Assembly (NCBI GenBank): GCA_030429565.1
Contig: JAUIFE010000012.1
Location: 166,933 to 230,932, forward strand
Direction of reading: 5' to 3'
DNA: 64,000 nt
Source: Holophagae bacterium
GTDB taxonomy: Bacteria; Acidobacteriota; Holophagae; Acanthopleuribacterales; Acanthopleuribacteraceae
Shown here: piece after piece, positions 16,902-25,624 of the stretch
How positions within the stretch are numbered: position 1 is the stretch's first letter
Layout: each line of letters opens with the position of its first letter
The notes under the pieces: model-generated
What the model saw: the letters and a program-made list of their open reading frames with translations, nothing else
What the model was told of the DNA's origin: nothing
Database searches by the model: none
Translations under genes and position numbers: made by a program

Positions 16902-19148
16902 CTAGAACTGATATTTCAAATCGAAACGGTCGAGGTCCATCACCTTGGTCCAGGCCGCAATGAAGTCAGTAACGAACTTTTCTTTCGACTCATCAAAGGC
17001 ATAAACCTCAGCGATAGCGCGCAATTCCGAGTTCGAACCGAAGATCAGATCGACCGGGGTCGCCGTCCACTTGAGCTTGTCGGTCTTGCGGTCCAACCCT
17101 TCGTACAGACCTTCTTGTTTGGCGTTTTTGCGCCATTTGGTTCGCATGTCGAGCAAATTCACAAAGAAGTCATTGGTAAGCGTGCCGGGACGATCCGTGA
17201 ATACACCGTGTTTCGCACCGTCGGTGTTGGCATCCAGCGCGCGCAACCCGCCGACCAGGACGGTCATTTCGGGTACGGTTAAGGTCAACAAGTTAGCTTT
17301 GTCGACCAAGTTCTCGGCAGGCGAACGGTAGGCGGCCTTGGCATCGAAATAGTTGCGGAAACCATCGGCGGCCGGACGCAATTCTTCAAAGGTCGCCACA
17401 TCGGTGTTTTCCTGAGTAGCATCCATACGGCCCGGCGAAAACGGAACCTTCACGGCCATGCCCCCGTCCTTGGCGGCTTTCTCAATGGCGGCCACGCCGC
17501 CGAGGACGATCACGTCGGCAAAAGAAACCTTTTTCCCGCCGGGCAGCGTCTTGTTGAAGTGCTGTTGAATCGATGCCAATTGACCCAAGACCTTGGCCAA
17601 TTCCTTAGGTGTGTTGGCGGCCCAGTCTTTTTGAGGCGCCAAGCGAACCCGTGCGCCGTTGGCACCGCCACGCATATCGCTACCACGGTAAGAAGAAGCG
17701 GAGGACCAAGCGGTACGCACCAGCTCCGGTACGGTCAAACCAGACCTGAGGATTTGGATTTTGAGGTTCGCGATATCCTTGGCGTCGATCAGCTTGTGGT
17801 CGCGTTTAGGAATAGGATCTTGCCAGGTCATGGCTTCCTGAGGCACTTCAGGACCCAGGTAACGGGCACGTGGGCCCATGTCGCGGTGGGTCAACTTAAA
17901 CCAAGCGCGCGCAAAGGCTTTTTCGAATTCTTGCGAGTTGTCGAGAAAGCGTTTGGAGATCTTTTTGTATTCGGGATCCATCTTTAGCGCCAAGTCGGTG
18001 GTGAACATAATCGGCGCGTGGAATTTGCCTTTAACATGCGCGTCGGGCACCATGTTTTTGGCGGATTCTTCGGTCGGGATCCACTGAATCGCACCGGCCG
18101 GACTTTTGGTTTGTTTCCACTCGAACTGGTACAAGTTGGTCAGGTACATGTGGGTCCAGCGCGCGGGAGCCGAGGTCCAGGCGCCTTCCAAACCGCTGGT
18201 GACGGTGTCCTCGGCATTGCCTTTCCCAGCTTTGTTTTTCCAACCAAAACCCTGTTCTTCAATAGCGGCGCCACCTGGCTCGGCACCAAGGTTTTTGTCG
18301 CTGTGCGCGCCGTGCGCTTTACCGAAGGTGTGGCCACCGGCCACCAGGGCGACGGTTTCTTCGTCATTCATGCCCATGCGGCCAAAGGTAACGCGAATGT
18401 CGTGGGCGGCAGCCAGCGGATCAGGCACACCGTTGGGGCCGACGGGATTGACGTAAATCAAACCCATCTGTGTGGCGCCAAAAGGTTTGTCGAGTTTGCG
18501 TTTGCCGCTGTGGCGTTTGTCGGCTAAAAATTCGGTTTCGGCACCCCAGTAAACCAGGTCCGGTTCCCAATCGTCTTCACGGCCGCCGGCAAAACCCAAG
18601 GTTTTGAAACCCATGTTCTCCATGGCGACGTTGCCCGTCAACACCATCAGATCGGCCCAAGACAGGTTTTTGCCGTACTTTTGTTTGATCGGCCACAATA
18701 GCCGCCGTGCTTTGTCGAGGTTGGCATTGTCCGGCCAACTGTTAAGCGGATTAAAACGCATTTGCCCACCGGCAGCACCGCCGCGCCCGTCAGCTTGACG
18801 GTAAGTGCCGGCGCTGTGCCAGGCCATGCGAATAAAGAAGGGACCGTAGTTGCCGTAATCGGCCGGCCACCATTCTTGCGACGTCGTCAACAACTCGTTA
18901 ATGTCTTTTTTGACCGCTTTCAAATCCAATTTGTTAAAAGCCTCGGCGTAGTTAAAGGCGGTGCCGTAAGGATTGGATTCGGGATCGTGGGCACGCAAAG
19001 GCTGCAGGTTCAGTTCTTCGGGCCACCAAAATTGATTGGTTTTGGCTTCGCCTTGGCGCGGCGCGGGTCCATCGGCGGCAACAGCCGACATGGCAACAAA
19101 CATTAGCGCGACAACAGCGGGTACCAGAAACAATTTCCGTCTGCTCAT
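16902..19148 (-). CDS. katG: Catalase-peroxidase with signal peptide (exported KatG)
   Basis: 748 residues from MSRRK, chosen because AGGAG lies 8 bases upstream. The N-terminus (LFLVPAVVALMFVAMSAVAA) is a Sec signal, so this KatG should be periplasmic, like KatP-type enzymes. The distal site RMAWHSAGTYR (Arg107, Trp110, His111), the Tyr in GLIYVNPVGPNG and the Met in FGRMGMNDEE give the Trp-Tyr-Met adduct needed for catalase activity. GGHTFGKAHG has the proximal histidine. The second, haem-free domain (AWSSASSYRGSDMRGGANG) is complete. It removes H2O2 by catalase and peroxidase reactions. It is monocistronic with its own terminator. Confidence 0.96.
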   Translation of the reverse strand: MSRRKLFLVPAVVALMFVAMSAVAADGPAPRQGEAKTNQFWWPEELNLQPLRAHDPESNPYGTAFNYAEAFNKLDLKAVKKDINELLTTSQEWWPADYGNYGPFFIRMAWHSAGTYRQADGRGGAAGGQMRFNPLNSWPDNANLDKARRLLWPIKQKYGKNLSWADLMVLTGNVAMENMGFKTLGFAGGREDDWEPDLVYWGAETEFLADKRHSGKRKLDKPFGATQMGLIYVNPVGPNGVPDPLAAAHDIRVTFGRMGMNDEETVALVAGGHTFGKAHGAHSDKNLGAEPGGAAIEEQGFGWKNKAGKGNAEDTVTSGLEGAWTSAPARWTHMYLTNLYQFEWKQTKSPAGAIQWIPTEESAKNMVPDAHVKGKFHAPIMFTTDLALKMDPEYKKISKRFLDNSQEFEKAFARAWFKLTHRDMGPRARYLGPEVPQEAMTWQDPIPKRDHKLIDAKDIANLKIQILRSGLTVPELVRTAWSSASSYRGSDMRGGANGARVRLAPQKDWAANTPKELAKVLGQLASIQQHFNKTLPGGKKVSFADVIVLGGVAAIEKAAKDGGMAVKVPFSPGRMDATQENTDVATFEELRPAADGFRNYFDAKAAYRSPAENLVDKANLLTLTVPEMTVLVGGLRALDANTDGAKHGVFTDRPGTLTNDFFVNLLDMRTKWRKNAKQEGLYEGLDRKTDKLKWTATPVDLIFGSNSELRAIAEVYAFDESKEKFVTDFIAAWTKVMDLDRFDLKYQF

Positions 19149-19461
19149 GACAATTTCTCCTAGCATTTATTTTGGGCAACGGACACACGCCGGGTGGGCG
19201 GCGTCGATTACCGAAACGTTGCCTGTCTGTAGTGCAAAATTGAGGACCAACTTTGTTTTCAGCCTGTCATAAGTGGAAAAATCATGGTGTTCCGGCTTAA
19301 AATAAACCAGCGCAGAAACAATACAAAATCAACAAAACAAAATATTTAGACCGACCAATAACAACCCAACGACTCAGCGAAACAATCAGAGCTATCCTGA
19401 ACATCCGTCAAAACCCCCCACGGCAAAGCCTAATAACGGAGCGTATTAAAGCGACTTCACT

Positions 19462-19506
19462 CACCGAAATATCGGTACGCGCTTCTATTTCGGTCCAAAC
19501 CGAAAT
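19462..19506. promoter_or_regulatory. Three ACCGAAAT half-sites upstream of the VOC gene (putative operator)
   Basis: ACCGAAAT occurs at 19463-19470 and 19499-19506, and its inverse ATTTCGGT at 19487-19494. The last two form a perfect dyad with a CCAA spacer. A TATGAT at 19541-19546 could be the -10 box of the VOC gene. The rest of the 19149-19592 gap holds no credible gene; it is AT-rich and contains the katG promoter. Confidence 0.45.
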
Positions 19507-19592
19507 ACGTTCACCACCCTCACCAACCTTGCTCAAGTGATATGATGGGCTTCTCCAGCACCACTTATTCTCCCCTTTAGGACGGTTTGATT

Positions 19593-20012
19593 ATGTTGAA
19601 TCCCTACCTGACCTTCAACGGCAATACCCGTGCTGTTTTTGATTTTTACCGCGAGGTTTTCGGCGGTGATTTTGAATCGTACGAAACCTTTGCCAACGCG
19701 CCCGCCGAGATGAACATCGATACAGCCCATCACGACAAAATCATGCATGTCTCCCTACCGATCAGCGACAGTGTGCTGATGGGCTCCGATTACGTCCCCG
19801 GCTGTGGCCCACCGTTGGTGGAAGGCAACAACTTCTCAATTTCGATTACACCGCGCGACCGAGCAGAAGCCGACCGCTTGTTCGGCCGGCTGGCTGAAGG
19901 CGGCCAGGTTGGCATGCCGCTGGGCGAGACCTTTTGGGGCTCGTATTTCGGCATGACGCGCGATAAATTCGGTGTCAATTGGATGCTCAACTTGCCGCTA
20001 CAGCAGGGTTAG
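19593..20012 (+). CDS. VOC/PhnB-like glyoxalase-fold protein
   Basis: 139 residues from the ATG at 19593; a TTG two codons upstream is an alternative start. It begins LNPYLTFNGNTRAVFDFYREVFGG, the standard PhnB/DUF1428-type opening, and has MHVSLPISDSVLMGSD, then FWGSYFGMTRDKFGVNWMLN near the end. The fold is that of vicinal-oxygen-chelate proteins. This subfamily includes many uncharacterised proteins, some related to 3-demethylubiquinone methyltransferase-like domains, so no substrate is given. It is followed by a small hairpin terminator. Upstream half-sites suggest regulated expression. Confidence 0.85.
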   Translation: MLNPYLTFNGNTRAVFDFYREVFGGDFESYETFANAPAEMNIDTAHHDKIMHVSLPISDSVLMGSDYVPGCGPPLVEGNNFSISITPRDRAEADRLFGRLAEGGQVGMPLGETFWGSYFGMTRDKFGVNWMLNLPLQQG

Positions 20013-20022
20013 GTTTTGTGAT

Positions 20023-20041
20023 AGCGCCGGCGCGCTTTTTG
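20023..20041 (+). terminator. Short GC hairpin terminator after the VOC gene
   Basis: AGCGC-CGGC-GCGCT followed by TTTT. Its T-run overlaps a TTGACA (20039-20044) that, with TACAAT at 20065-20070, could be the next gene's promoter, though the 20-base spacing is long. Confidence 0.6.
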
Positions 20042-20111
20042 ACAAAACACCGACAAGCTTGTTTTACAATGACCGCAAAGCACCATCCTCGTTCCATTCT
20101 AGGAGTCTCAC

Positions 20112-20270
20112 ATGAGTACCCTCGTTAAAGTTCTTTTGGCCATCTTCCTGCCACCGGTTGCCGCCTTCCTGACCGTCGGCTTAACCATGCATTTCTTCCT
20201 CAATATTTTGCTGTGCCTCCTCGGCGGCATTCCCGGTATGGTCCACGCCCTGTGGTTAATGTTGCGCTAG
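20112..20270 (+). CDS. YqaE/Pmp3 family small membrane protein
   Basis: 52 residues, MSTLVKVLLAIFLPPVAAFL followed by a second hydrophobic helix ending GGIPGMVHALWLML. The PPVAAFLTVG and LGGIPGMVHALW motifs are diagnostic for the Pmp3/YqaE/UPF0057 family, small two-helix inner-membrane proteins linked to ion homeostasis and stress in other organisms. AGGAG lies 6 bases before the ATG. It is flanked by terminators on both sides, so it is a single-gene unit. Confidence 0.9.
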   Translation: MSTLVKVLLAIFLPPVAAFLTVGLTMHFFLNILLCLLGGIPGMVHALWLMLR

Positions 20271-20288
20271 TAAGCGATCACGCCTAAC

Positions 20289-20329
20289 CAAAAAGGCGGT
20301 CTCCCTGTGATGGGGAAACCGCCTTTTTT
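20289..20329. terminator. Bidirectional terminator
   Basis: AAAAAGGCGGT...CCC-loop-GGG...ACCGCCTTTTTT. It serves the Pmp3 gene and the convergent dehydrogenase gene. Confidence 0.88.
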
Positions 20330-20343
20330 CGTTGTACTTCCTA

Positions 20344-21354
20344 CTACAATCCGTCCAAAACGGTTTTACCCACCGCCTGGCCGCTTTCCTGCAATACATG
20401 GGCCGCACGCAGGTTGGCCACGCTCAGCGCACCACCGTGGTGATTCAAGGTGGAAACCAATCGCCCTCGGTCAACCAAGTCGGCCACGCGGTTCAGCAAC
20501 CCATGCTGAACCGCCATATCCTCGGTTTGGAACATGGCGCGGGTGAACATGAATTCCCAACTGAGCGTCAACGCTTTACGCTTGATCAGCGATACGTTCA
20601 GGTCCGCCGGATCGTCGATAAGGGTCAACCGACCACGCGGCTGAATCAAATTCACCAGGGCTTCAAAATGGTGACCGGTGTGGGTCAACGCCGCCACATA
20701 ACGCGGCTGCAGACCCAATTCGGCAACTGCTTCATCCAGCGGGCGACGGTGATCAACGACCTGGTCGGCACCCATGCGTTCAACCCATGCCCGCGTTTCT
20801 GGACGTGAAGCGGAAGCAATCACCGTCAGGCCGGTGAGCTGCTTGGCGAGTTGAATCAGGATCGAACCAACACCACCCGCCCCACCGACAACCAGCAGCG
20901 CTTCACCCGCCCCTTCACCTTCACGTAACCCGAAACAATCGAACAAAATCTCCCAGGCGGTAATCGCGGTTAGCGGCAAAGCAGCGGCTTCGGCAAAATT
21001 GATGGTGGTCGGCTTGCGCCCGACCAACCGTTCATCGACCAGTTGATGGCTCGCATTGCTGCCTGGGCGCATCAGATCCCCTGCATAAAACACGGCATCA
21101 CCCACGTGAAAACGCGTCACTTGTGATCCGACCGCCTGCACCACGCCGGCGCCGTCCCAGCCGAGAATACGCGGCGTTTCCGCGACCGCCATACCGGCGC
21201 GAACCTTGACATCAACCGGATTCACCGATACCGCTTTAACCGCAACCAACAAATCATGGGGTCCCGGCGTGGGTAGTGTCGTTTCAAAGGCGATCAGGGC
21301 CTTTTCAGCCGTGATCGGCCCCGCCTGGGGATAACCAATCGCTTGTACTTGCAT
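20344..21354 (-). CDS. Zinc-type alcohol dehydrogenase-like / quinone oxidoreductase (MDR superfamily)
   Basis: 336 residues from MQVQAIGYPQ, with AAGGA about 8 bases upstream. It has the MDR layout: a GroES-like N-terminus (SVNPVDVKVRAGM, LGWDGAGVV), then a Rossmann domain with VVGGAGGVGSILIQLA at about residue 155. The catalytic and structural zinc cysteines of true ADHs are missing, so it is a zinc-free reductase of the YfmJ/QOR-like branch, reducing quinones or activated alkenes with NAD(P)H. It is divergent from a LysR regulator 124 bases away. That is the usual arrangement for a regulator controlling this enzyme. Confidence 0.9.
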   Translation of the reverse strand: MQVQAIGYPQAGPITAEKALIAFETTLPTPGPHDLLVAVKAVSVNPVDVKVRAGMAVAETPRILGWDGAGVVQAVGSQVTRFHVGDAVFYAGDLMRPGSNASHQLVDERLVGRKPTTINFAEAAALPLTAITAWEILFDCFGLREGEGAGEALLVVGGAGGVGSILIQLAKQLTGLTVIASASRPETRAWVERMGADQVVDHRRPLDEAVAELGLQPRYVAALTHTGHHFEALVNLIQPRGRLTLIDDPADLNVSLIKRKALTLSWEFMFTRAMFQTEDMAVQHGLLNRVADLVDRGRLVSTLNHHGGALSVANLRAAHVLQESGQAVGKTVLDGL

Positions 21355-21409
21355 CGAACCGTCCTTCCCGAGCGCGCTTGGTGCGTCCCGGTAATGCTTG
21401 ATCTTTCCC

Positions 21410-21437
21410 AGTGTAATTTCATAAAAATTAAAAACAA
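21410..21437 (-). promoter_or_regulatory. Putative sigma70-type promoter of the dehydrogenase gene
   Basis: On the minus strand, TTGTTT, a 16-base spacer and TACACT lie about 55 bases before the dehydrogenase start, in the AT-rich divergent region shared with the LysR gene. Confidence 0.35.
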
Positions 21438-21478
21438 TCCCGCTTGATTCAAATTGATAATTTGGATATTTTTGATAA

Positions 21479-22408
21479 ATGGATACCCTTTCCCTTCGCC
21501 TTTTCATCCGCATTGCGGAACGCGGCGTTTTTGCCAAAGCCGCACGCGACCTAACCATGTCACCCGCGACGGCCGGTGCACGGCTCGCCAAGCTCGAAGA
21601 GCAGGTCGGCGCCCGCCTGTTCCATCGCACCACGCGAGCGGTGTCACTCACCACCGACGGCGCCGCCTTTTTACCCTACGCGCGCCAAGTCATCGAAACA
21701 CTCAGTCAAGGGATGAGTGCGGTCGGCGGACACGAAACAGAAGCCCAAGGGCGATTGCGCATGACGTTGCCCGGCTCGTTCGGGCGCATGCACGTGGTAC
21801 CCTATTTGGCCGAGTTTGCGCTGCGTTACCCGCGCATTGAGTTGGACCTGAGGCTTTCAGACGAGGTGCTGGATGTGGTCGCCGGCGCCTTTGACCTGAT
21901 CATTCGCAACGCGCCACTTAGCGATAGCAACATGGTCGCGCGCAAGCTGGTTTCGGACCGCCGCATGCTGGTCGCGGCCCCAAGTTATTTGGCACGTTTC
22001 GGCACGCCGCAAACACCGGCCGACCTGGCCAACCATCGCTGCGTTACCTTGGCCGATCACCCACGCTGGCGCTTCGCCGACGGTCAAAGCCTTTCGGTGC
22101 CGCGAGCCCTGTCGGTCAACGACGGCGAAGCAATGCGAATGCTGTTAGAGCAAGGGTTTGGGGTTGGCGTTAAATCCGTCTGGAATGCCTACCAAAGCCT
22201 GCAAAGCGGCAAACTGGTCGCGCTTCTCCCCGACGATCCGCTCGCCGATGATGTGGCGGTCTGGGCCCTATACCCCAGCAGCCATGTCGTTACCGCCAAG
22301 GTTCGCGTCATGATCGACTTCCTTCACCAATGTTTTCATCCTGTGCCGCCTTGGGAAAACCCATCCCGTCAAAGCGGCGAAACTGAGAGACATCATGCCC
22401 AAAAATGA
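21479..22408 (+). CDS. LysR-family transcriptional regulator
   Basis: 309 residues. An N-terminal winged helix-turn-helix (LRLFIRIAERGVFAKAARDL...RLAKLEEQVGARLFHRTTRAV) is followed by a LysR effector-binding domain from about residue 90 (GRLRMTLPGSFGRMHVVPYL). It resembles the AaeR/DhcR-like group. Genes of this type usually sit divergent from the gene they control, here the MDR dehydrogenase, so it probably regulates that gene and itself from the 124-base intergenic region. Its 3' end overlaps the DUF2161 gene by 14 bases. Confidence 0.92.
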   Translation: MDTLSLRLFIRIAERGVFAKAARDLTMSPATAGARLAKLEEQVGARLFHRTTRAVSLTTDGAAFLPYARQVIETLSQGMSAVGGHETEAQGRLRMTLPGSFGRMHVVPYLAEFALRYPRIELDLRLSDEVLDVVAGAFDLIIRNAPLSDSNMVARKLVSDRRMLVAAPSYLARFGTPQTPADLANHRCVTLADHPRWRFADGQSLSVPRALSVNDGEAMRMLLEQGFGVGVKSVWNAYQSLQSGKLVALLPDDPLADDVAVWALYPSSHVVTAKVRVMIDFLHQCFHPVPPWENPSRQSGETERHHAQK

Positions 22409-23084
22409 AGCCGGCCCCAAAGAATCCGATCTGTATCCACCGTTAAAAACCTATCTCAGTGCCCAAGGCTACGAGGTGAAAGGCGAAGTACAGGGCTGCG
22501 ACGTGGTCGCTATTCGCGGCAAAGAACCGCCCGTGGTGATCGAACTCAAGCTGGTCTTCAACCTCAACGTCATTCTGCAAGCGGTTGAACGCATCGCGGT
22601 GTCCGATCACATTTACATCGGCGTACCACGCGAATGCAAATCGCTTAAACGGGATTTCAAACGCATTGTTAAACTCTTGCGTCTTTTAGGCTTGGGTCTA
22701 ATTTGCATCGATATTCATCCTTCGCCGGTACCGGTTGAAGTCGTCCTCGATCCGAGCCCCTACCGGCCACGCATCTCTAAACGACGCCGGCAACGCCTGC
22801 TGGGTGAATTCCAGCGCCGCATTGGTGATCCCAATTTGGGCGGGACGGCGACACGCAAAGGGATCATGACGGCCTATCGCCAACGGGCAATGGCGATAGC
22901 CCGCTATTTACACGAATCCGGACCATGTAAAGCAGCCGAAGTAGCCAAGGCGCTCCACGAACCCAAAGCTCGCAATATCATGTACCGCAACGTCTACGAT
23001 TGGTTCGAACGGGTGCGGCCAGGCGTTTATGCGCTCACAGAAAAAGGCCGGCAAGCGCTGCCGACCACCACCGATGGGCCCTAA
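22395..23084 (+). CDS. DUF2161 family PD-(D/E)XK nuclease-like protein
   Basis: 229 residues. The N-terminus ESDLYPPLKTYLSAQGYEVKGEVQGCDVVAIRG...VVIELKLVFN carries the E...D...ExK core of a PD-(D/E)XK nuclease (Asp in GCDVVA, Glu and Lys in IELKL) and matches DUF2161. The C-terminal ~60 residues (KAAEVAKALHEPKARNIMYRNVYDWFERVRPGVYALTEKG) look like a winged helix. It starts inside the end of the LysR gene (14-base overlap), so the two are cotranscribed. The family's substrate is unknown. Its stop lies 1 base from the convergent response-regulator stop. Confidence 0.88.
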   Translation: MPKNEAGPKESDLYPPLKTYLSAQGYEVKGEVQGCDVVAIRGKEPPVVIELKLVFNLNVILQAVERIAVSDHIYIGVPRECKSLKRDFKRIVKLLRLLGLGLICIDIHPSPVPVEVVLDPSPYRPRISKRRRQRLLGEFQRRIGDPNLGGTATRKGIMTAYRQRAMAIARYLHESGPCKAAEVAKALHEPKARNIMYRNVYDWFERVRPGVYALTEKGRQALPTTTDGP

Positions 23085-23085
23085 G

Positions 23086-23784
23086 TTAATCCATCTTCAG
23101 ACGGTAGCCCGCTTTGCGCACGGTCAGAATGTGTTTGGGATGAACCGGGTCGGCTTCTAACTTTTTGCGGAGTTCGCCGATGTGGGTATCAACCGTGCGC
23201 GTCAGGACATCCCCGGCATAACCCCACACTTCTTGAATCAGCTCTAAGCGCGGCGCAACCGCACCTTTGCGCGCCAGCAGCGCCATTAAGAGATCGTATT
23301 CCTTGGGCGCTAAGGCCACGACACGACCGTTGCGGCGTACCTCACGTGCTTTCGGTATAACGGTCACGTCGCCAAAGACGGGCGTTTCCAAATCAGCGGG
23401 AGGACGAGCATCCGTGCGCCAACGGCGCAAGAGCGACTCAATTCGCGCTAAAAGTTCCAGCACACTAAAGGGCTTGGTGAGGTACTGATCAGCACCGAAA
23501 CGGAAGCCACGCACTCGGTCAATTTCCTCGTCACGGGCGGTGAGAATGAGCACCGGCGTCTGGATACCTTCAGCCCGCATGGCGCGCAGCAGCGAGAACC
23601 CATCGAGACCGGGCAACATTAAATCGAGCACAATCAAACTGAATCTTTGTTCCTGAACCAAAGCCTGCGCGACGTTGCCGTCGGCGGCGGTCATCACCAC
23701 ATAACCTTCAATTTCAAGGTTGTTTTTTAGACCATAAGCCAGATTTTGATTGTCTTCGACAATTAGGATTCGGGGTGATGTCAT
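23086..23784 (-). CDS. OmpR/PhoB-family response regulator
   Basis: 232 residues. The receiver domain has acidic residues in VEDNQ, the phospho-acceptor Asp54 in VLDLMLPG, Thr in LTARD and Lys104 in LTKPF. The C-terminal winged helix (VRRNGRVVALAPKEYDLLMALLARKGAV...RTVDTHIGELRKKLE) is of the OmpR type. Its ATG overlaps the stop of the histidine-kinase gene (ATGA), so the pair is translationally coupled. The target genes are unknown. Confidence 0.95.
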   Translation of the reverse strand: MTSPRILIVEDNQNLAYGLKNNLEIEGYVVMTAADGNVAQALVQEQRFSLIVLDLMLPGLDGFSLLRAMRAEGIQTPVLILTARDEEIDRVRGFRFGADQYLTKPFSVLELLARIESLLRRWRTDARPPADLETPVFGDVTVIPKAREVRRNGRVVALAPKEYDLLMALLARKGAVAPRLELIQEVWGYAGDVLTRTVDTHIGELRKKLEADPVHPKHILTVRKAGYRLKMD

Positions 23785-25373
23785 GGTGCCTCCCGGTCGC
23801 GCGCCGGTGCGAAGCTTGCCACGAATCGCGCGCCGCCGTGGCGACCATTTTCAACCCACACCTGTGCGTTTTGGACCACGGCTAATTCGCGCACCAGCCA
23901 CAGGCCGATACCGGTGCCGGCCACGGCCGCATTGCGATGGTGCGCCATCCGTTCGAAGCGTTGCCAAATCCTTTTGCGTTCCCGCTCGGGTACGCCTTCA
24001 CCGCGATCCTCTACCCAAAGATGAATATTGGCACCGCTGCGTGCGGCGCCCAGTTCAATCGGCGCATCGGCGGGCCCGTACTTGAGCGCGTTATCGATCA
24101 GGTTCCGCAGCATCCGTCGCACAAACCGGTCGTCGGCGTGGATATGTAGGTCGGGTTCAAGCGCCGCCACAAAACGATCCGCGTCACCCGCCAGCGCGCC
24201 GAAATAACCGACCTGTTCGGCCATCAGGGCTTGGACGTCGACGGCACCAAATCGCGGTCGACTCAGGCCGTGCAGGGAACTCGAGAAGCGAATGACATTT
24301 TCAACCAGATCCGCCATACGTCGTGTTTCTTGGTGAATGATTTCGAGCGCGCGCGAACGTTCTTCAACCGACCGCACGCGGTCAAGTAAAAGCGTTTCGG
24401 TAAACATTTGGATTTGTGCCAAGGGTGTGCGCAATTCATGGGAAATACTTGCCATTGAATCACTTTGACGGACCAGCAAAATCTGTTCGCGCCGCCATTG
24501 CAACAAGACCAACGCCACCAAAGCCACGGCCACGAGCAATAAACCCGCCGGTGCCGCTAAGCGCGACTTTGGCAAACCACCAATGATCAGCGCCGGTGCC
24601 AAATCCGTCGACAAGGTGATGCGCACCCGCATTTCAGAGAGACCGTAGTCCAGCGCCGTTTCAGCAGCAAGCCGGCCGTCACGACGACCGTGGTGATAAA
24701 TCACGCCGTGCGGCGCCAGCACCTGAAGGTTAATTTGGTCGTTGGTAAGGCTCTCGGCCACCCGTGTCACCGGCAACAACCGTTGGCTGTTCACCACAAA
24801 ATCAAAAAAATAGGTGAGCAGGCCGATATCGGCGACAAATCCTTCATACCGTTGTGGCTCAATGCGACGAAACGCCAAAAAGGTCGCACCGTCCCGGCCA
24901 AAATGGACCACATTCAACTGGCGCTCGTCATAGTGAACATCATGCAGTTCCGCCAAGTAGTCGGCAAACAAGGATTCTTTATGGAAGCCGGCCGCCCAAT
25001 ACGTATTGCTCTCCAAATCAAAGCGCACCAGGCTGAAACACAGCGCCTGATCAACCGTTGGTGAACCGAGCCGGTCCCAGCGCAGATCGGCCACCGTCAC
25101 CGGCGCGGGTAGGTGCGGCCAGGGCACATTGTTAAAGCGTCGCAAGATTGTTTGGACACCGTTGTAGCCAAGCGACGGCGTGAGCTGACGCGCGAACTCA
25201 CGGCCGGTTAAACGCGCATAATCTTCCAGTACCGCTTCCACCGTCGCCCGATGCGAGCGCACCGCCTGGTGAAGCTGGAAAGCAGCCACCGCCACCACCG
25301 CCAAGGTGGCGGTTAACAAAACCACCACGGCCAAGTGGCGTCTGGGAAGTTGATGTTTCGGCCGGCCCGCCAT
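23781..25373 (-). CDS. Membrane sensor histidine kinase
   Basis: 530 residues. TM1 is at about residues 12-32. It is followed by a ~235-residue periplasmic sensor region of no recognised family and TM2 at about 270-290 (LAAPAGLLLVAVALVALVLL). The HisKA box SISHELRTPLAQ has His at about 311. The HATPase_c domain has LRNLIDNALKYG (N box), VEDRGEGVPE (G1) and GTGIGLWLV (G2). It should autophosphorylate and pass phosphate to the response regulator encoded by the overlapping downstream gene. The signal sensed is unknown. Confidence 0.94.
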   Translation of the reverse strand: MAGRPKHQLPRRHLAVVVLLTATLAVVAVAAFQLHQAVRSHRATVEAVLEDYARLTGREFARQLTPSLGYNGVQTILRRFNNVPWPHLPAPVTVADLRWDRLGSPTVDQALCFSLVRFDLESNTYWAAGFHKESLFADYLAELHDVHYDERQLNVVHFGRDGATFLAFRRIEPQRYEGFVADIGLLTYFFDFVVNSQRLLPVTRVAESLTNDQINLQVLAPHGVIYHHGRRDGRLAAETALDYGLSEMRVRITLSTDLAPALIIGGLPKSRLAAPAGLLLVAVALVALVLLQWRREQILLVRQSDSMASISHELRTPLAQIQMFTETLLLDRVRSVEERSRALEIIHQETRRMADLVENVIRFSSSLHGLSRPRFGAVDVQALMAEQVGYFGALAGDADRFVAALEPDLHIHADDRFVRRMLRNLIDNALKYGPADAPIELGAARSGANIHLWVEDRGEGVPERERKRIWQRFERMAHHRNAAVAGTGIGLWLVRELAVVQNAQVWVENGRHGGARFVASFAPARDREAP

Positions 25374-25624
25374 AGTTTGCCCTCATCGCGACAGGTGACG
25401 ATTGCGCAAGGATCGTCGTTGTAACGCAATCTAAGTCTCGGCCGTGACCGTGACCTTGTCAATCTAACCTACGTGGCAAGCGGCGCCTTTTGAAGGCCGT
25501 GCATCAAATCTTGACCGTTTCCTGACATAGACTTTGCCCGTTCTGGTCCCAAACCGACCAGCGGCCGCCTAGACTTGAGCCATCCCACTCAATACCGATG
25601 CCAAAGGCTCAGGAGGAACAGGTC

